Assembly: GCA_041567315.1 (NCBI GenBank)
Contig: JBFGCA010000004.1
Location: forward strand, 1-64,000
Direction: 5' to 3'
DNA length: 64,000 nt
Origin: JBFGCA01 sp041567315
GTDB lineage: Bacteria > Acidobacteriota > Thermoanaerobaculia > Multivoradales > JAHEKO01
Shown in pieces: positions 43,883 to 52,522 of the stretch. Both the position numbers and the translations under genes were made by a program. Under the pieces are notes generated by a model that did no database searches, was not told where the DNA came from, and saw only the letters and a program-made list of their open reading frames with translations. Each line of letters begins with the position of its first letter. The first letter of the stretch is position 1.

Positions 43883-46345
43883 CTAGGCGTCGGGTCGCAG
43901 CACCAGGGTGTGGGCCACCGTCCCGGGCAGGAACGGGGCCGGCTCGCCGGCCGCCCAGGCCCGGTGGCCGGCCCGGTAGTGGGGAGAGAGCGGGTGGCCG
44001 CTCTGGCCGGCCGGCATGTGGAAGAGGCCCTCTTCCTCGCGGCCCGGCGCCACCACCAGGCGCTGGGAGGCGCCCTCGGCCGGCGCCTGGACGCGCGGCA
44101 TGTGCGAGTCGCCGGGCAGCGGCTCGGCCGGCATGTCGAGCAGGCGGCCCGAACCGGGCAGGAAGCGGCTCAGCGGATGGCGGATCCTCGCGGTGTTGCG
44201 CTCCCCCCAGGTGCGGTCGGCGAGCCGGCCGCCGCGCTCGGCGAAATAGTCGAGCACGCCGTCGACGGCCGCCAGCAGCCGCTCCTCCCAGCTCGGCTCG
44301 GACGGCAGCAGCTCCGCCGGCTGTTCGTTCGCCAGCCGCCACAGCGCCGACTCGACCTGGTGCAGCTCGGCCAGGCGGAAGCGCTCGTCGGCCTGCCGGC
44401 AGGGGGCGGTGAGCTCGCCCAGCACCCGGTCGAGGAGCTCCAGCCGGAAGGCGCGGACCAGCCGGTAGCCGGCCGAGTCGACCGCCGCCCGGCCGCCCCA
44501 GTCCTCGACCAGGCGGCGCAGCTCGGCGCGCCCGTCGTGGCCGGCAGTGGCCTCGGGGGAGAGGACCTCGAGCAGCAGCCCCCGCCAGCGCTCCAGAAAC
44601 AGCGCCCGGTCGTCGAGCTGGACGGCCAGCAGGTCGCCTTCGGTGGCGCTCTCCAGCTCCAGCAGCCGGTCGCGGATCTGGCGGGCGCGGGCGCCCAGCA
44701 CGTAGCCGCCGTGGCCGAGCCTGGCGAGCATCTCGCCGCCCACCACCCGGCTGTTGGCGGTCCAGATGCGCCCGCCCGGCGGGTCGGCGAGCCGCGGGTA
44801 TTCGGCGGGGGCCAGATAGCCGTCCCAACCGCGGCCGCCGTCGGCCCAGGCCAGCGGCAGCCGGCCGTCGTGCCCGAAGCGGCGCGGCATCGGACCCATC
44901 ACCGTCCAGCCGATGCGGCCACCTGCGTCGGCCACCACGAAGTTCTGGGGCGGGGCGCCCACCCGGTTGGCGACCGCCATCGCCTCGTCGACGTCGCCGG
45001 CGCCCTCGAGCCCGACCAGCTCGAGATTCACCGCCGCGGCGTCGTGGGCGATCCAGCGCACCGCCCGCCGCCGCCCCTGGTGGTCGCGGTCGACAATCGG
45101 GCCCCACGGGGTCTCCTCGACCTCCAGGACCTCGTCCTCGGCGCCGCGCACGCGCAGCACCTCGCGGTGGCGCTCGGGCAGGCGCGGTCCGTCGGGGGTG
45201 AGATAGGCGCCGCCGGCCTCGCCGTCCGGCGACTCGAGAACCACCAGGTCGATCCAGTCGCCGTAGGTGTTGGTGAAGCCCCAGGCCACGCGGCCGTTGC
45301 TGCCGACGATGACCAGCGGCCCGCCGGGCAGGGTGACGCCGGTGATCCGGCGCTCGCCGGCCGGGTCGCCGGGATCGGGGTAGACCAGCGAGGCGCGGTA
45401 CCAGATGTTGGGCACCCCCAGCCCGAGGTGCATGTCGTTGGCGAGCATGGCCCCGCCGTGGGCGGTGTGGGCGCCGGCCACCGCCCAGTTGTTGGAGCCG
45501 GTGACCGCCGATTCTCCAGGCTCGGGTCCGCCGGGCCGGGGCCCGGGCGCTGCCGGCGCCGGCAGCGCGGGGACCGGCGGCAGCGGGAGCGGCGCCGCGA
45601 CGGGGAGCGAAGCGGGTAGCGGGGGATCGGAAAGCGGCGTGCCGTCGATCGGAGCGTCCCAGCTCGTGCCCCAGGGGGCCAGGAAGTCGAGCCACTCGGG
45701 TCCCAGCAGGTCGTGGATCAGGCCCCACGCGGACTCCCGGCTGCCGTCCTCGTCGTGGAGCTGGAAGTACATGGCGTAGACCGCGAGCAGGGTGTCGGCC
45801 GGCCGCCAGGGCGCGGGCTCGGCGCCCAGCACCAGGTACTCGAACGGGGGCGCCTCCAGCGCCCACAGCCCGGCCCGGACCCCCTCGGCGTAGGCCTGGA
45901 GCAGCCGTTTGGTGACCGGGTCCGCGGTCTCTGCCAGCCGCTCGGCGCGCGCCCGGAAGCGATGCAGCCGGTGGGCGCGGTCGGCGGGCAGGGCCGCCTT
46001 GCCGAACAGCTCGGCCAGCTCGCCCGCCGCCTGCCGGCGCATCAGGTCCATCTGGAAGAAACGCTCTTGGGCGTGCAAAAACCCCAGCCCGCGCGTCAGG
46101 TCGAGCCGGTCCTCTGCGTACACCGTCGGGACCCCCAGGGAGTCCCGCGTGATCCGAACCGGCGCCGAAAGCCCCTCGACCGCGACCTCGCCGTCGAGCT
46201 GCGGCAGACTGGCCCGCAGCCGGCCGCGGCCCCACAGGGCCAGCCCGGCCGCCGTCGCCACCAGCAGCACCACGACCCCCAGCGCCAGCCGCCGCCACCG
46301 GCCGCCACCTGCTTGCGGCGCCCGCGGCGTCACCGGTTCGGCCAT
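43883..46345 (-). CDS. Penicillin acylase-family hydrolase (Ntn)
   Basis: The 820-aa precursor has an N-terminal membrane anchor (LALGVVVLLVATAAGLALWG), an alpha-chain, a Pro/Ala-rich spacer (about 241-279) and then the beta-chain start TGSNNWAV. Its Ser (about 284) becomes the N-terminal nucleophile after self-cleavage. Downstream NSRVV and the RADRTWGERNTARIRHPLS region follow the family. Known members cleave penicillins or acyl-homoserine lactones; the substrate here is unknown. Confidence 0.88.
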   Translation of the reverse strand: MAEPVTPRAPQAGGGRWRRLALGVVVLLVATAAGLALWGRGRLRASLPQLDGEVAVEGLSAPVRITRDSLGVPTVYAEDRLDLTRGLGFLHAQERFFQMDLMRRQAAGELAELFGKAALPADRAHRLHRFRARAERLAETADPVTKRLLQAYAEGVRAGLWALEAPPFEYLVLGAEPAPWRPADTLLAVYAMYFQLHDEDGSRESAWGLIHDLLGPEWLDFLAPWGTSWDAPIDGTPLSDPPLPASLPVAAPLPLPPVPALPAPAAPGPRPGGPEPGESAVTGSNNWAVAGAHTAHGGAMLANDMHLGLGVPNIWYRASLVYPDPGDPAGERRITGVTLPGGPLVIVGSNGRVAWGFTNTYGDWIDLVVLESPDGEAGGAYLTPDGPRLPERHREVLRVRGAEDEVLEVEETPWGPIVDRDHQGRRRAVRWIAHDAAAVNLELVGLEGAGDVDEAMAVANRVGAPPQNFVVADAGGRIGWTVMGPMPRRFGHDGRLPLAWADGGRGWDGYLAPAEYPRLADPPGGRIWTANSRVVGGEMLARLGHGGYVLGARARQIRDRLLELESATEGDLLAVQLDDRALFLERWRGLLLEVLSPEATAGHDGRAELRRLVEDWGGRAAVDSAGYRLVRAFRLELLDRVLGELTAPCRQADERFRLAELHQVESALWRLANEQPAELLPSEPSWEERLLAAVDGVLDYFAERGGRLADRTWGERNTARIRHPLSRFLPGSGRLLDMPAEPLPGDSHMPRVQAPAEGASQRLVVAPGREEEGLFHMPAGQSGHPLSPHYRAGHRAWAAGEPAPFLPGTVAHTLVLRPDA

Positions 46346-46371
46346 GACGGCGGAGTCTACCGGCTCGCCCG

Positions 46372-46380
46372 TGCTACGCT
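46372..46380 (+). promoter_or_regulatory. Possible extended -10 (TGCTACGCT) before the M16 genes
   Basis: TGCTACGCT lies 45 bp before the first M16 peptidase ATG and fits an extended -10. There is no clear -35. Confidence 0.3.
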
Positions 46381-46425
46381 CCGGCGCCGGTCGCGCCGCG
46401 GCCGTTCCCTCCCGCTCACCGAGGC

Positions 46426-47795
46426 ATGACCCCCCGCCGCGCCGCCTTGCTGCTCGCCGCGCTGTTCCCCACCGCCTTGTCCGCCACCGACAAGCCGCTG
46501 ACCGTGCCCTACGAGCAGTTCGTGCTGCCCAACGGGCTCAACGTCATCGTCCACTCCGACCACACGACGCCGGTGGTCAGCGTCAACATCCGCTACGACG
46601 TCGGCTCGGCTCGCGAGAGACCGGGGCGCACCGGTCTGGCGCACCTCTTCGAGCACATCCTCTTCGAGGGCTCGGAGCACGTGCCCGAGGGGAAGTTCGA
46701 CGAGTGGCTGGAGGCCGCCGGCGGCACCAACAACGGGGCTACCGACTCGGACCACACTTTCTACTGGCAGGACGTGCCGAGCAACGCGCTCGAGCTGGCG
46801 CTGTTCCTGGAGTCGGACCGCATGGGCCATCTGCTGGCGGCGATGAGCCCCGCCAAGGTAGACGGCCAGCGCGACGTGGTCAAGAACGAGCGCCGGCAGT
46901 CGGTCGAGAACCGACCCTACGGTCTGGCCTGGGAGACCCTGGACGAGAATCTCTACCCGCCGGGGCATCCGTATCACCACCCGACGATCGGCTCGATGGA
47001 GGACCTGACCGCGGCCAGCTACGAGGACGTGGTCGAGTTCTTCCGTGACTACTACGGTCCCGGCAACGCCACCCTGTCGGTGGCCGGCGACGTCGAGCCG
47101 GCGGCCGCCCGGCGGCTGGTGGAGAAGTGGTTCGGCGACGTGCCGCCGGGGCGCCCGCCGCCCGGCTCGAGACCGACAAGCGGCTGGTGCTGGAGGACCG
47201 GGTGCAGCTGCCGCGGCTCTACGTCTGCTGGCTGTCGCCGCCGCGCTTCGCCCCCGGCGACGCCGAGCTCGACCTGGCCGCGGACCTGCTGGCCGGCGGC
47301 CGCAGCTCGCGGCTCTACCGCCGGCTGGTCTACGAGCTGGAGTCGGCGCAGGAGGTGGTGGCCTTCCAGCGCTCGCGGCGGTTCACCTCCACCTTCTGCA
47401 TCCTGGCCACCGCCCGCCAGGGCCACGGGCTGGCCGAGCTGGAGGCCGAGATCTCGACCCAGATCGACCAGCTGGCCGACGACGGTCCGACCGAGCGCGA
47501 GCTGACCGGCGCCATCCATCGCTACGAGACCGAGTTCCTCGGCCGGCTCGAGCGGGTCGGGGGCTTCGACGGCAAGGCCGACCTGCTCAACCTGTACTAC
47601 CTGGAGACCGCCAACCCCGACTACTTCAACGAGGACCTCAGCCGCTACCGTGCCGTCGGGCCGGCCGACCTGCGGGCGGCGGTTCGCGCCCATCTGCGGC
47701 CGGCGGCCCGGGTGGTGCTCAGCGTGGTGCCGGAAGGCCGGCGCGGGTTGGCGGTGCCCGCCGGGGAGGAGGCGTCGATCGCTGCGGATGGCTGA
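46426..47795 (+). pseudogene. M16 zinc peptidase (active-type subunit), frameshifted
   Basis: The N-terminal half has a signal peptide and the M16 zinc motif HLFEH (His 73, Glu 76, His 77) with the third ligand Glu about 155 (NERRQ). At about 47141-47164 (gggcgcccgccgcccgg) the frame breaks: the rest of the protein (from RLETDKRLVLEDRVQLPR through SVVPEGRRGLAVP) continues in another frame. The total is one base short of 457 codons, so a single base is missing. This may be a real disabling mutation or a sequencing error in a GC-rich run. The gene is followed by its inactive-type partner, with which it would form a heterodimer. Confidence 0.75.
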
Positions 47796-47874
47796 ACCTC
47801 CGCGGCGGCGTCGGCCGCGGTTACCGGGCGATCGCGGGTCGGTGCGGCCGGCGCGACGCCGAACGGCCTGTTCG

Positions 47875-49536
47875 ATGGCCCTTTGGACGACCCGTCGCCG
47901 GGCGCCGCGGTGGATTCGCCGGGCGATTGCCCGGACCGTCCGGCGATCGACTGGCGCGGTTCTGACGAGGGCCGGTCTGCTGACCGCGGTCCTGTTCACC
48001 GGGGCGGCGCCGGTCGCGGTCGCCGCCCGGTCATCCCCGGAGACACCTGCCATCATGCCCGACAGCCTGCCCGCCACCCCCGACCGCAGCCGGCCGCCCG
48101 AGCTGGGGCCGCCGCCCGCCCTGTCGCTGCCGCCGCTCCAGCGTCTGCGGCTGGGCGGCGGGCTCGAGGTGGTGCTGCTCGAGAAGCACGAGGTGCCGCT
48201 GGTCGAGGTCGAGCTGCTGGTGCGCGCCGGTTCGGCCGGCGATCCGGCCGGCCGGGAGGGGCTCGCCGAGCTGACCGCCGCGCTGCTCGACAAGGGAGCC
48301 GGCGGCCGCGGCGCCCTCGAGATCGCCGAGGCGGTGGAGTTCCTGGGCGCCGAGCTCCAGACCTGGTCCGACTACCACGACTCCGGGGTGCGGCTGTTCG
48401 CGCCGGTGGCGCGGCTGGCCGACGGGCTGCCGCTGCTCGCCGACGTGGCGCTGCGGCCGGAGTTCGCCGCCGAGGAGCTGGACCGCCAGCGCCGCGACCG
48501 GCTGACCGAGCTGCTCAGGGCGCGCGACGAGCCGCGCACGGTGGCCGCCGTGCAGCTGGACCGGGCGCTCTACGGCGACCGGCATCCCTATGGCCGGCAG
48601 CCGGGGGAGGCCAGCCTGCGGTCGCTCGCCCCCGACGACCTGCGCGCCTTCCACCGCCGCCACTATCGGCCGGACAACGCCGTGCTGCTGGTGGTTGGCG
48701 ACGTCACCGCCGCCGACCTGCTGCCGCTGCTGCAACGGGCCTTCGCCGGCTGGGCCGGGGCGTCCCAACCCCAGCAGGGTGGCGAGACGTCCGCGGAGAC
48801 GGCGCCCGACCGAGAGGTGACCGTCGAACCGGAGACGGCGGAGCAGACGCCCGTCGAGGCGGGGCCGGCGCCCGGCGGGGCGGGCGGCCGCCGCGTCTAT
48901 CTCGTCGACATGCCTGGTGCCGCCCAGTCCGAGGTCCGCGTCGGGCGGGTGGGGGCGCCGCGCGATACGCCGGACTACTTTCCGCTGACGGTGATGAACA
49001 CGGTGCTGGGGGCCTCCTTCACCTCGCGGCTCAACTCCAACCTGCGCGAGGACAAGGGCTACGCCTACGGCGCCTACTCGCGCTTCCGCCTGCGCCGGCA
49101 GGCGGGACCGTTCTTCGCCGGCGCCGCCGTCCAGACCGACGCCACCGCCGCTACCGTCACCGAGATCCTGCGCGAGCTGGAGGCCATCCGCCGGATCACC
49201 CCCGAGGAGCTGGAGCGGGCCCGCAACTACGCCGCCCTCACCTATCCGCGCCGCTTCCAGTCGGTCGCCGGCATCACCGACGAGCTGGCCGAGCTGGTCC
49301 GCCACCGGCTGGCCGAGGACTTCTTCAACAGCTACGTCGAGCGGGTGCTGGCGGTCGGCCGCGAAGAGGCCGAGGCCGTCGCCGCCCGCTGGATCGACCC
49401 CGAAGACGTGGCGGTGGTGGTGGTCGGCGACCGCGCCCAGGTCGAGGCCGAGCTGCGCGCCCTGGGGATCGGCCCGGTCGAGACCCTGACCGTCGAAGAC
49501 GTGCTCGGCCCGGCGCCCAGACTCACCGACGGCTGA
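47875..49536 (+). CDS. M16 peptidase-like protein, non-catalytic-type subunit
   Basis: The 553-aa protein has a signal peptide (TRAGLLTAVLFTGAAPVAVAARS) and two M16 domains. At the place of the zinc motif it has GLAELTAALLDKGAGG, so the HXXEH is absent. The Arg/Tyr-type substrate motif NSNLREDKGYAYGAYSRF is retained in the second half. This fits the inactive partner of an M16B heterodimer with the frameshifted upstream gene. ATG 47875 is chosen; ATG 47788, overlapping the upstream stop, is an alternative start. Confidence 0.82.
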   Translation: MALWTTRRRAPRWIRRAIARTVRRSTGAVLTRAGLLTAVLFTGAAPVAVAARSSPETPAIMPDSLPATPDRSRPPELGPPPALSLPPLQRLRLGGGLEVVLLEKHEVPLVEVELLVRAGSAGDPAGREGLAELTAALLDKGAGGRGALEIAEAVEFLGAELQTWSDYHDSGVRLFAPVARLADGLPLLADVALRPEFAAEELDRQRRDRLTELLRARDEPRTVAAVQLDRALYGDRHPYGRQPGEASLRSLAPDDLRAFHRRHYRPDNAVLLVVGDVTAADLLPLLQRAFAGWAGASQPQQGGETSAETAPDREVTVEPETAEQTPVEAGPAPGGAGGRRVYLVDMPGAAQSEVRVGRVGAPRDTPDYFPLTVMNTVLGASFTSRLNSNLREDKGYAYGAYSRFRLRRQAGPFFAGAAVQTDATAATVTEILRELEAIRRITPEELERARNYAALTYPRRFQSVAGITDELAELVRHRLAEDFFNSYVERVLAVGREEAEAVAARWIDPEDVAVVVVGDRAQVEAELRALGIGPVETLTVEDVLGPAPRLTDG

Positions 49537-49624
49537 TCGCAGCCGGCTCCTCGGCCCGTCGGGCGCCGGACGGAGCGGCGAAGGGGCCGAGCCGGCCGAC
49601 CGGGCACCGAGTCCAGCGGACGGC

Positions 49625-49882
49625 TCAGGTCGCCGGGCGCCCGCGGAGCAGCCGCCCGGGCAGCGCCAGCAGCCCGCGCAGCAGGTCCAGGACGCCGTCG
49701 ACGGCCAGCCCCAGCAGCCGGAAGGGCAGCAGCAGCAGCCAGACCAGCGGGTAGAGCACCAGTACCACAAGCGCCAGCGGCCAGCTCAGCACCAGCAGGA
49801 TGCACCACAGCAGGAAATTGCGCACGGCGGTGCCCATCCTCCTAGCAGTACGCACCCGGTCCCGGCGGGTTTCGCTCGCCAC
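49625..49882 (-). CDS. Small membrane protein
   Basis: An 85-residue frame from GTG 49882 (or 70 residues from ATG 49837) contains a long hydrophobic stretch (NFLLWCILLVLSWPLALVVLVLYPLVWLLLLPF) and a second helix with leucine spacing. There is no recognised family. The aggagg before ATG 49837 abuts the codon, so the start is uncertain. It is convergent with the M16 partner gene. Confidence 0.5.
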   Translation of the reverse strand: MASETRRDRVRTARRMGTAVRNFLLWCILLVLSWPLALVVLVLYPLVWLLLLPFRLLGLAVDGVLDLLRGLLALPGRLLRGRPAT

Positions 49883-50069
49883 GGCTGACGAGGGCGCCTC
49901 CAGCTCTCAGCCGTCCCCAGAGCTGGTGGCTGTCGAGCTGCTGGAGGATCTCCTCTTAGCAGGACCTTTCCTTGAGGCTGGCGTAGGCCCCGGGAAGTAG
50001 ACCGCGGTCAGCTCGGCGCCGCCGTCCGCCGCCGCCACGACATGACGGTCCCGCGCCGGCTGCCCGTCG

Positions 50070-50100
50070 TCGAATAGGCGGGTGCTGAAGTAGCGCTCGC
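50070..50100. repeat. 31-bp direct repeat of the cysM 3' end, distal copy
   Basis: These bases match 51544-51574 in the last part of cysM at 30 of 31 positions. On the minus strand they read RYFSTRLF as in CysM, then continue differently (DDGQPARDRHVV) with no CysM homology. They lie 20 bp beyond the stop codon of the TIR-like gene. Confidence 0.85.
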
Positions 50101-50119
50101 GCGGCGCCGTGACGAGATG

Positions 50120-51460
50120 TCAGCCGCCCAGGGTGACGACGAAGGCGGCGATCTTCATCGCGACTCGCATCACCGTTGGGGCGAGGTCCTCGACCGCCTT
50201 TGCCGCCTGTTTGAGGCCCTCAATCGAGAGGTCCAGGAATCCCCGATCGGGCTTTTCCTTGGTGGCCTCAGCGACCACCAGCTCGGCGGTCTTCGCTACT
50301 CGCTCGCCGTCCTCGGGTCTTTGCTCCGCCACCGTCTTGAGGGCCTCCTGTAGCTCGGCTATCAGTGCGGCAAGCCGCTCCTGCTGGTCGGCGGGCAGCA
50401 TAGGTGCGTTTCGCACGATCTGGGTCACCCGCTCGAGGCGCGACTTGATGTTGACCGGACCCACGACATTCGACACCTGGATCTTGTCCTTCGACATGTC
50501 GACTCCTATCTGTTGCCCCACCATGTTGAAGATTACATCGCGCGCCTGCGCCGAATAGCTCCCCTGTGTGCTGCCTTCTTGAATCAGTGCCCTCCGATAG
50601 CGGCGGACCTTCTCCTGGTCCTTCAGCTCGAGATAGTCCTCTTCGAACACGCTGACTTCATGGTTCACGGTCTGGCACAGCTCGTCGAGACGCGCCGCCG
50701 AGACCCTTCGAGGCTGGTACTCGTCGGGTACCCGCGAGTCGAATGCATGGTCGGGGTTGCGGCTCAGGAGGATCGTGGGCAGTAGCGCGGCGCGCACGGC
50801 GCCAAGCAGATAGAACTCGCGCGGTGACAGCTCTTCCACGAACGAGATGCAGAGGCTGGCCCTGGAAACCTGCTGCTCGTACGGGTGCTCGTAGGAGAGG
50901 TAGTCCACGCCCGCCGGCACCATGATCGGACTGTATTTGAGCGTCTTGAGCTGCTCCTCGAGTCTGGCGCCGCCCCCCTCCGCCAGCGCCGAAGCTCCGA
51001 TCACCAGGCACTGTCGCTGTCCCGAAGAGAGCTCGTAGGTCGGTGGGGGCTCGGTGCCTAGATAGGTCTTGAGAATGCGCAGCGCATGTCGGTGATTGCG
51101 GACCTCCCGCAACAGTTGACGGCGTGAGAACCGCCGCTGGAGCAGGGTGTCCGGTATCGAGTCGTCAGGTAGCACGTCCTCGACGAATATCAGAGCCGGC
51201 TTTCGGGCACGAACGCAGAGCGCGATCTCGTAGAGGATGTAGCTCGAGGGCTCGGGGTCTCGATACGGGAGGACCGCGATCATGCCGTCCGTATTGCGAA
51301 GATGGCGCTCGGCCTTGGCGGCGTTGAGATGGTCCTGATCGGCTGGCGGGTCGAGGCTGGGCGTCATGCCCTCGCTGAGCATGAGTTCCTGGAAGAACTC
51401 GTTGATGTCGTTGTCCGGTGGCCGGTAGCTGTGTGAGTAGTAGACGATGTACATCGGCAA
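50120..51460 (-). CDS. TIR-like two-domain protein with conserved C-terminal domain; probable conflict effector
   Basis: The 446-aa protein is TIR/SEFIR-like in its first 100 residues: MYIVYYSHSY, EGMTPSLDPP, DGMIAVLPYRDP and SSYILYEIALCVRARKP, with Glu about 78 in the place of the TIR catalytic Glu. Residues about 148-240 look like a second degenerate copy (QRQCLVIGAS..SLCISFVEELSPREFYLLGAVRA). The C-terminal 130 residues (IQVSNVVGPVNIKSRLERVTQ, then ELQEALKTV, EKPDRGFLDLSIEGLKQAAK) resemble, from memory, a tail found on uncharacterised bacterial conflict proteins. Base use is far less GC-rich than the neighbours (32 of 60 at 50461-50520). Duplicated cysM 3' ends flank it, pointing to horizontal insertion. 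An NADase or nucleotide-sensing defence role is possible but not shown. Confidence 0.7.
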   Translation of the reverse strand: MPMYIVYYSHSYRPPDNDINEFFQELMLSEGMTPSLDPPADQDHLNAAKAERHLRNTDGMIAVLPYRDPEPSSYILYEIALCVRARKPALIFVEDVLPDDSIPDTLLQRRFSRRQLLREVRNHRHALRILKTYLGTEPPPTYELSSGQRQCLVIGASALAEGGGARLEEQLKTLKYSPIMVPAGVDYLSYEHPYEQQVSRASLCISFVEELSPREFYLLGAVRAALLPTILLSRNPDHAFDSRVPDEYQPRRVSAARLDELCQTVNHEVSVFEEDYLELKDQEKVRRYRRALIQEGSTQGSYSAQARDVIFNMVGQQIGVDMSKDKIQVSNVVGPVNIKSRLERVTQIVRNAPMLPADQQERLAALIAELQEALKTVAEQRPEDGERVAKTAELVVAEATKEKPDRGFLDLSIEGLKQAAKAVEDLAPTVMRVAMKIAAFVVTLGG

Positions 51461-51533
51461 CGCCGTCCCGATTGGCTACCTGACCACCCAAGAGGTTGGG
51501 GGGTCGTGACGCGAGCCTGCCCGCATCGCGCGG

Positions 51534-52427
51534 CTACTCCGATTCGAACAGGCGGGTGCTGAAGTAGCGCTCGCCGCGGTCGCCGAAGACGACGACGACG
51601 TTGCCCTCGTCCATCTCGGCGGCGAGCTGTTGGGCGGCCCACAGGCAGGCGCCGGAGCTGAGGCCGGCGAGGATGCCCTCGCGGGCGGCGATCTCGCGGG
51701 TCACCCGGTAGGCGTCCTCTTCGGGGGCCTCGAAGGTGCGGTCCAGGAGCGAGCGGTCGTAGATCGGCGGCTGGTAGGTCTCCGAGGAGTGTTTGAGGCC
51801 GTCGATCTTGGCCCGCGGCTCGCCCCCCGGCTCGACGGCGCAGATGGCGGCCCGGATCCCGCGCTCGCGGAAGCACTCCGCGACCCCGGTCAGCGTGCCG
51901 CCGGTGCCGTAGCCGGCGACGAAGGCGTCGATCCGGCCGTCGAGGGCCGCCGCCACCTCGGCGCCGGTCTCCAGCCGGTGGACCTCGACGTTGTCGCGGT
52001 TCTCGTTCTGGTTGATGTAGAAGTAGCGGCCGGGCTCCGACTCGATCAGCTCCTTGGCGCCGAAGATGTGGCTGTCGGGGTCGTCCTTGGTGGTCAGCAC
52101 CAGCTCGGCCCCCCAGTAGCGAAGCATCTTGCGGCGCTCCAGGGTCTTGTTCTCGAGCATGAAGAGCTTGAGCCGGTAGCCCTTGACCGCCGCCACCATC
52201 CCCAGCGCGATGCCGGTGTTGCCGCTGGTGGCCTCGACGATGGTCATCCCCGGCTCCAGCTCGCCGCGCCGCTCGGCCTCCTCGATCATGTAGCGGGCGA
52301 TCCGGTCCTTGAGCGACCCGCTGGGGTTGGCCAGCTCCAGCTTGGCCCAGATCGCCACCCGCGGGTTGGGGCTCGACCGCGCCAGCCGCACCAGCGGCGT
52401 GTTCCCGATCTGCGCGAGGACGTCCAT
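51534..52427 (-). CDS. cysM: Cysteine synthase (CysK/CysM type)
   Basis: The 297-aa PLP enzyme joins sulfide (or a thiosulfate-type donor) to an activated serine. It has the PLP lysine in NPSGSLKDR (Lys about 40), the substrate loop EATSGNTGIALG, the phosphate-binding GTGGTLTGV and the C-terminal GILAGLSSGA. The length is normal. The final residues GERYFSTRLFESE lie in the segment that is duplicated at 50070-50100. It stands alone upstream of the TIR-like gene. Confidence 0.9.
   Translation of the reverse strand: MDVLAQIGNTPLVRLARSSPNPRVAIWAKLELANPSGSLKDRIARYMIEEAERRGELEPGMTIVEATSGNTGIALGMVAAVKGYRLKLFMLENKTLERRKMLRYWGAELVLTTKDDPDSHIFGAKELIESEPGRYFYINQNENRDNVEVHRLETGAEVAAALDGRIDAFVAGYGTGGTLTGVAECFRERGIRAAICAVEPGGEPRAKIDGLKHSSETYQPPIYDRSLLDRTFEAPEEDAYRVTREIAAREGILAGLSSGACLWAAQQLAAEMDEGNVVVVFGDRGERYFSTRLFESE
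51544..51574. repeat. 31-bp direct repeat inside cysM, proximal copy
   Basis: This lies within the last codons of cysM (encoding RYFSTRLF) and pairs with 50070-50100 (30/31). Together the copies bracket a 1.4-kb segment holding only the TIR-like gene, as expected for an insertion that used the cysM 3' end. Confidence 0.85.
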
Positions 52428-52522
52428 TGGTCAGGTGAAACCCGGGTCGTCGCCGGGTCAGCAGCGGCCCAAGGATATGTCGACCCTGGCCCGGGCGCGA
52501 AATGCGGGCGCCCCCAGGGCTT

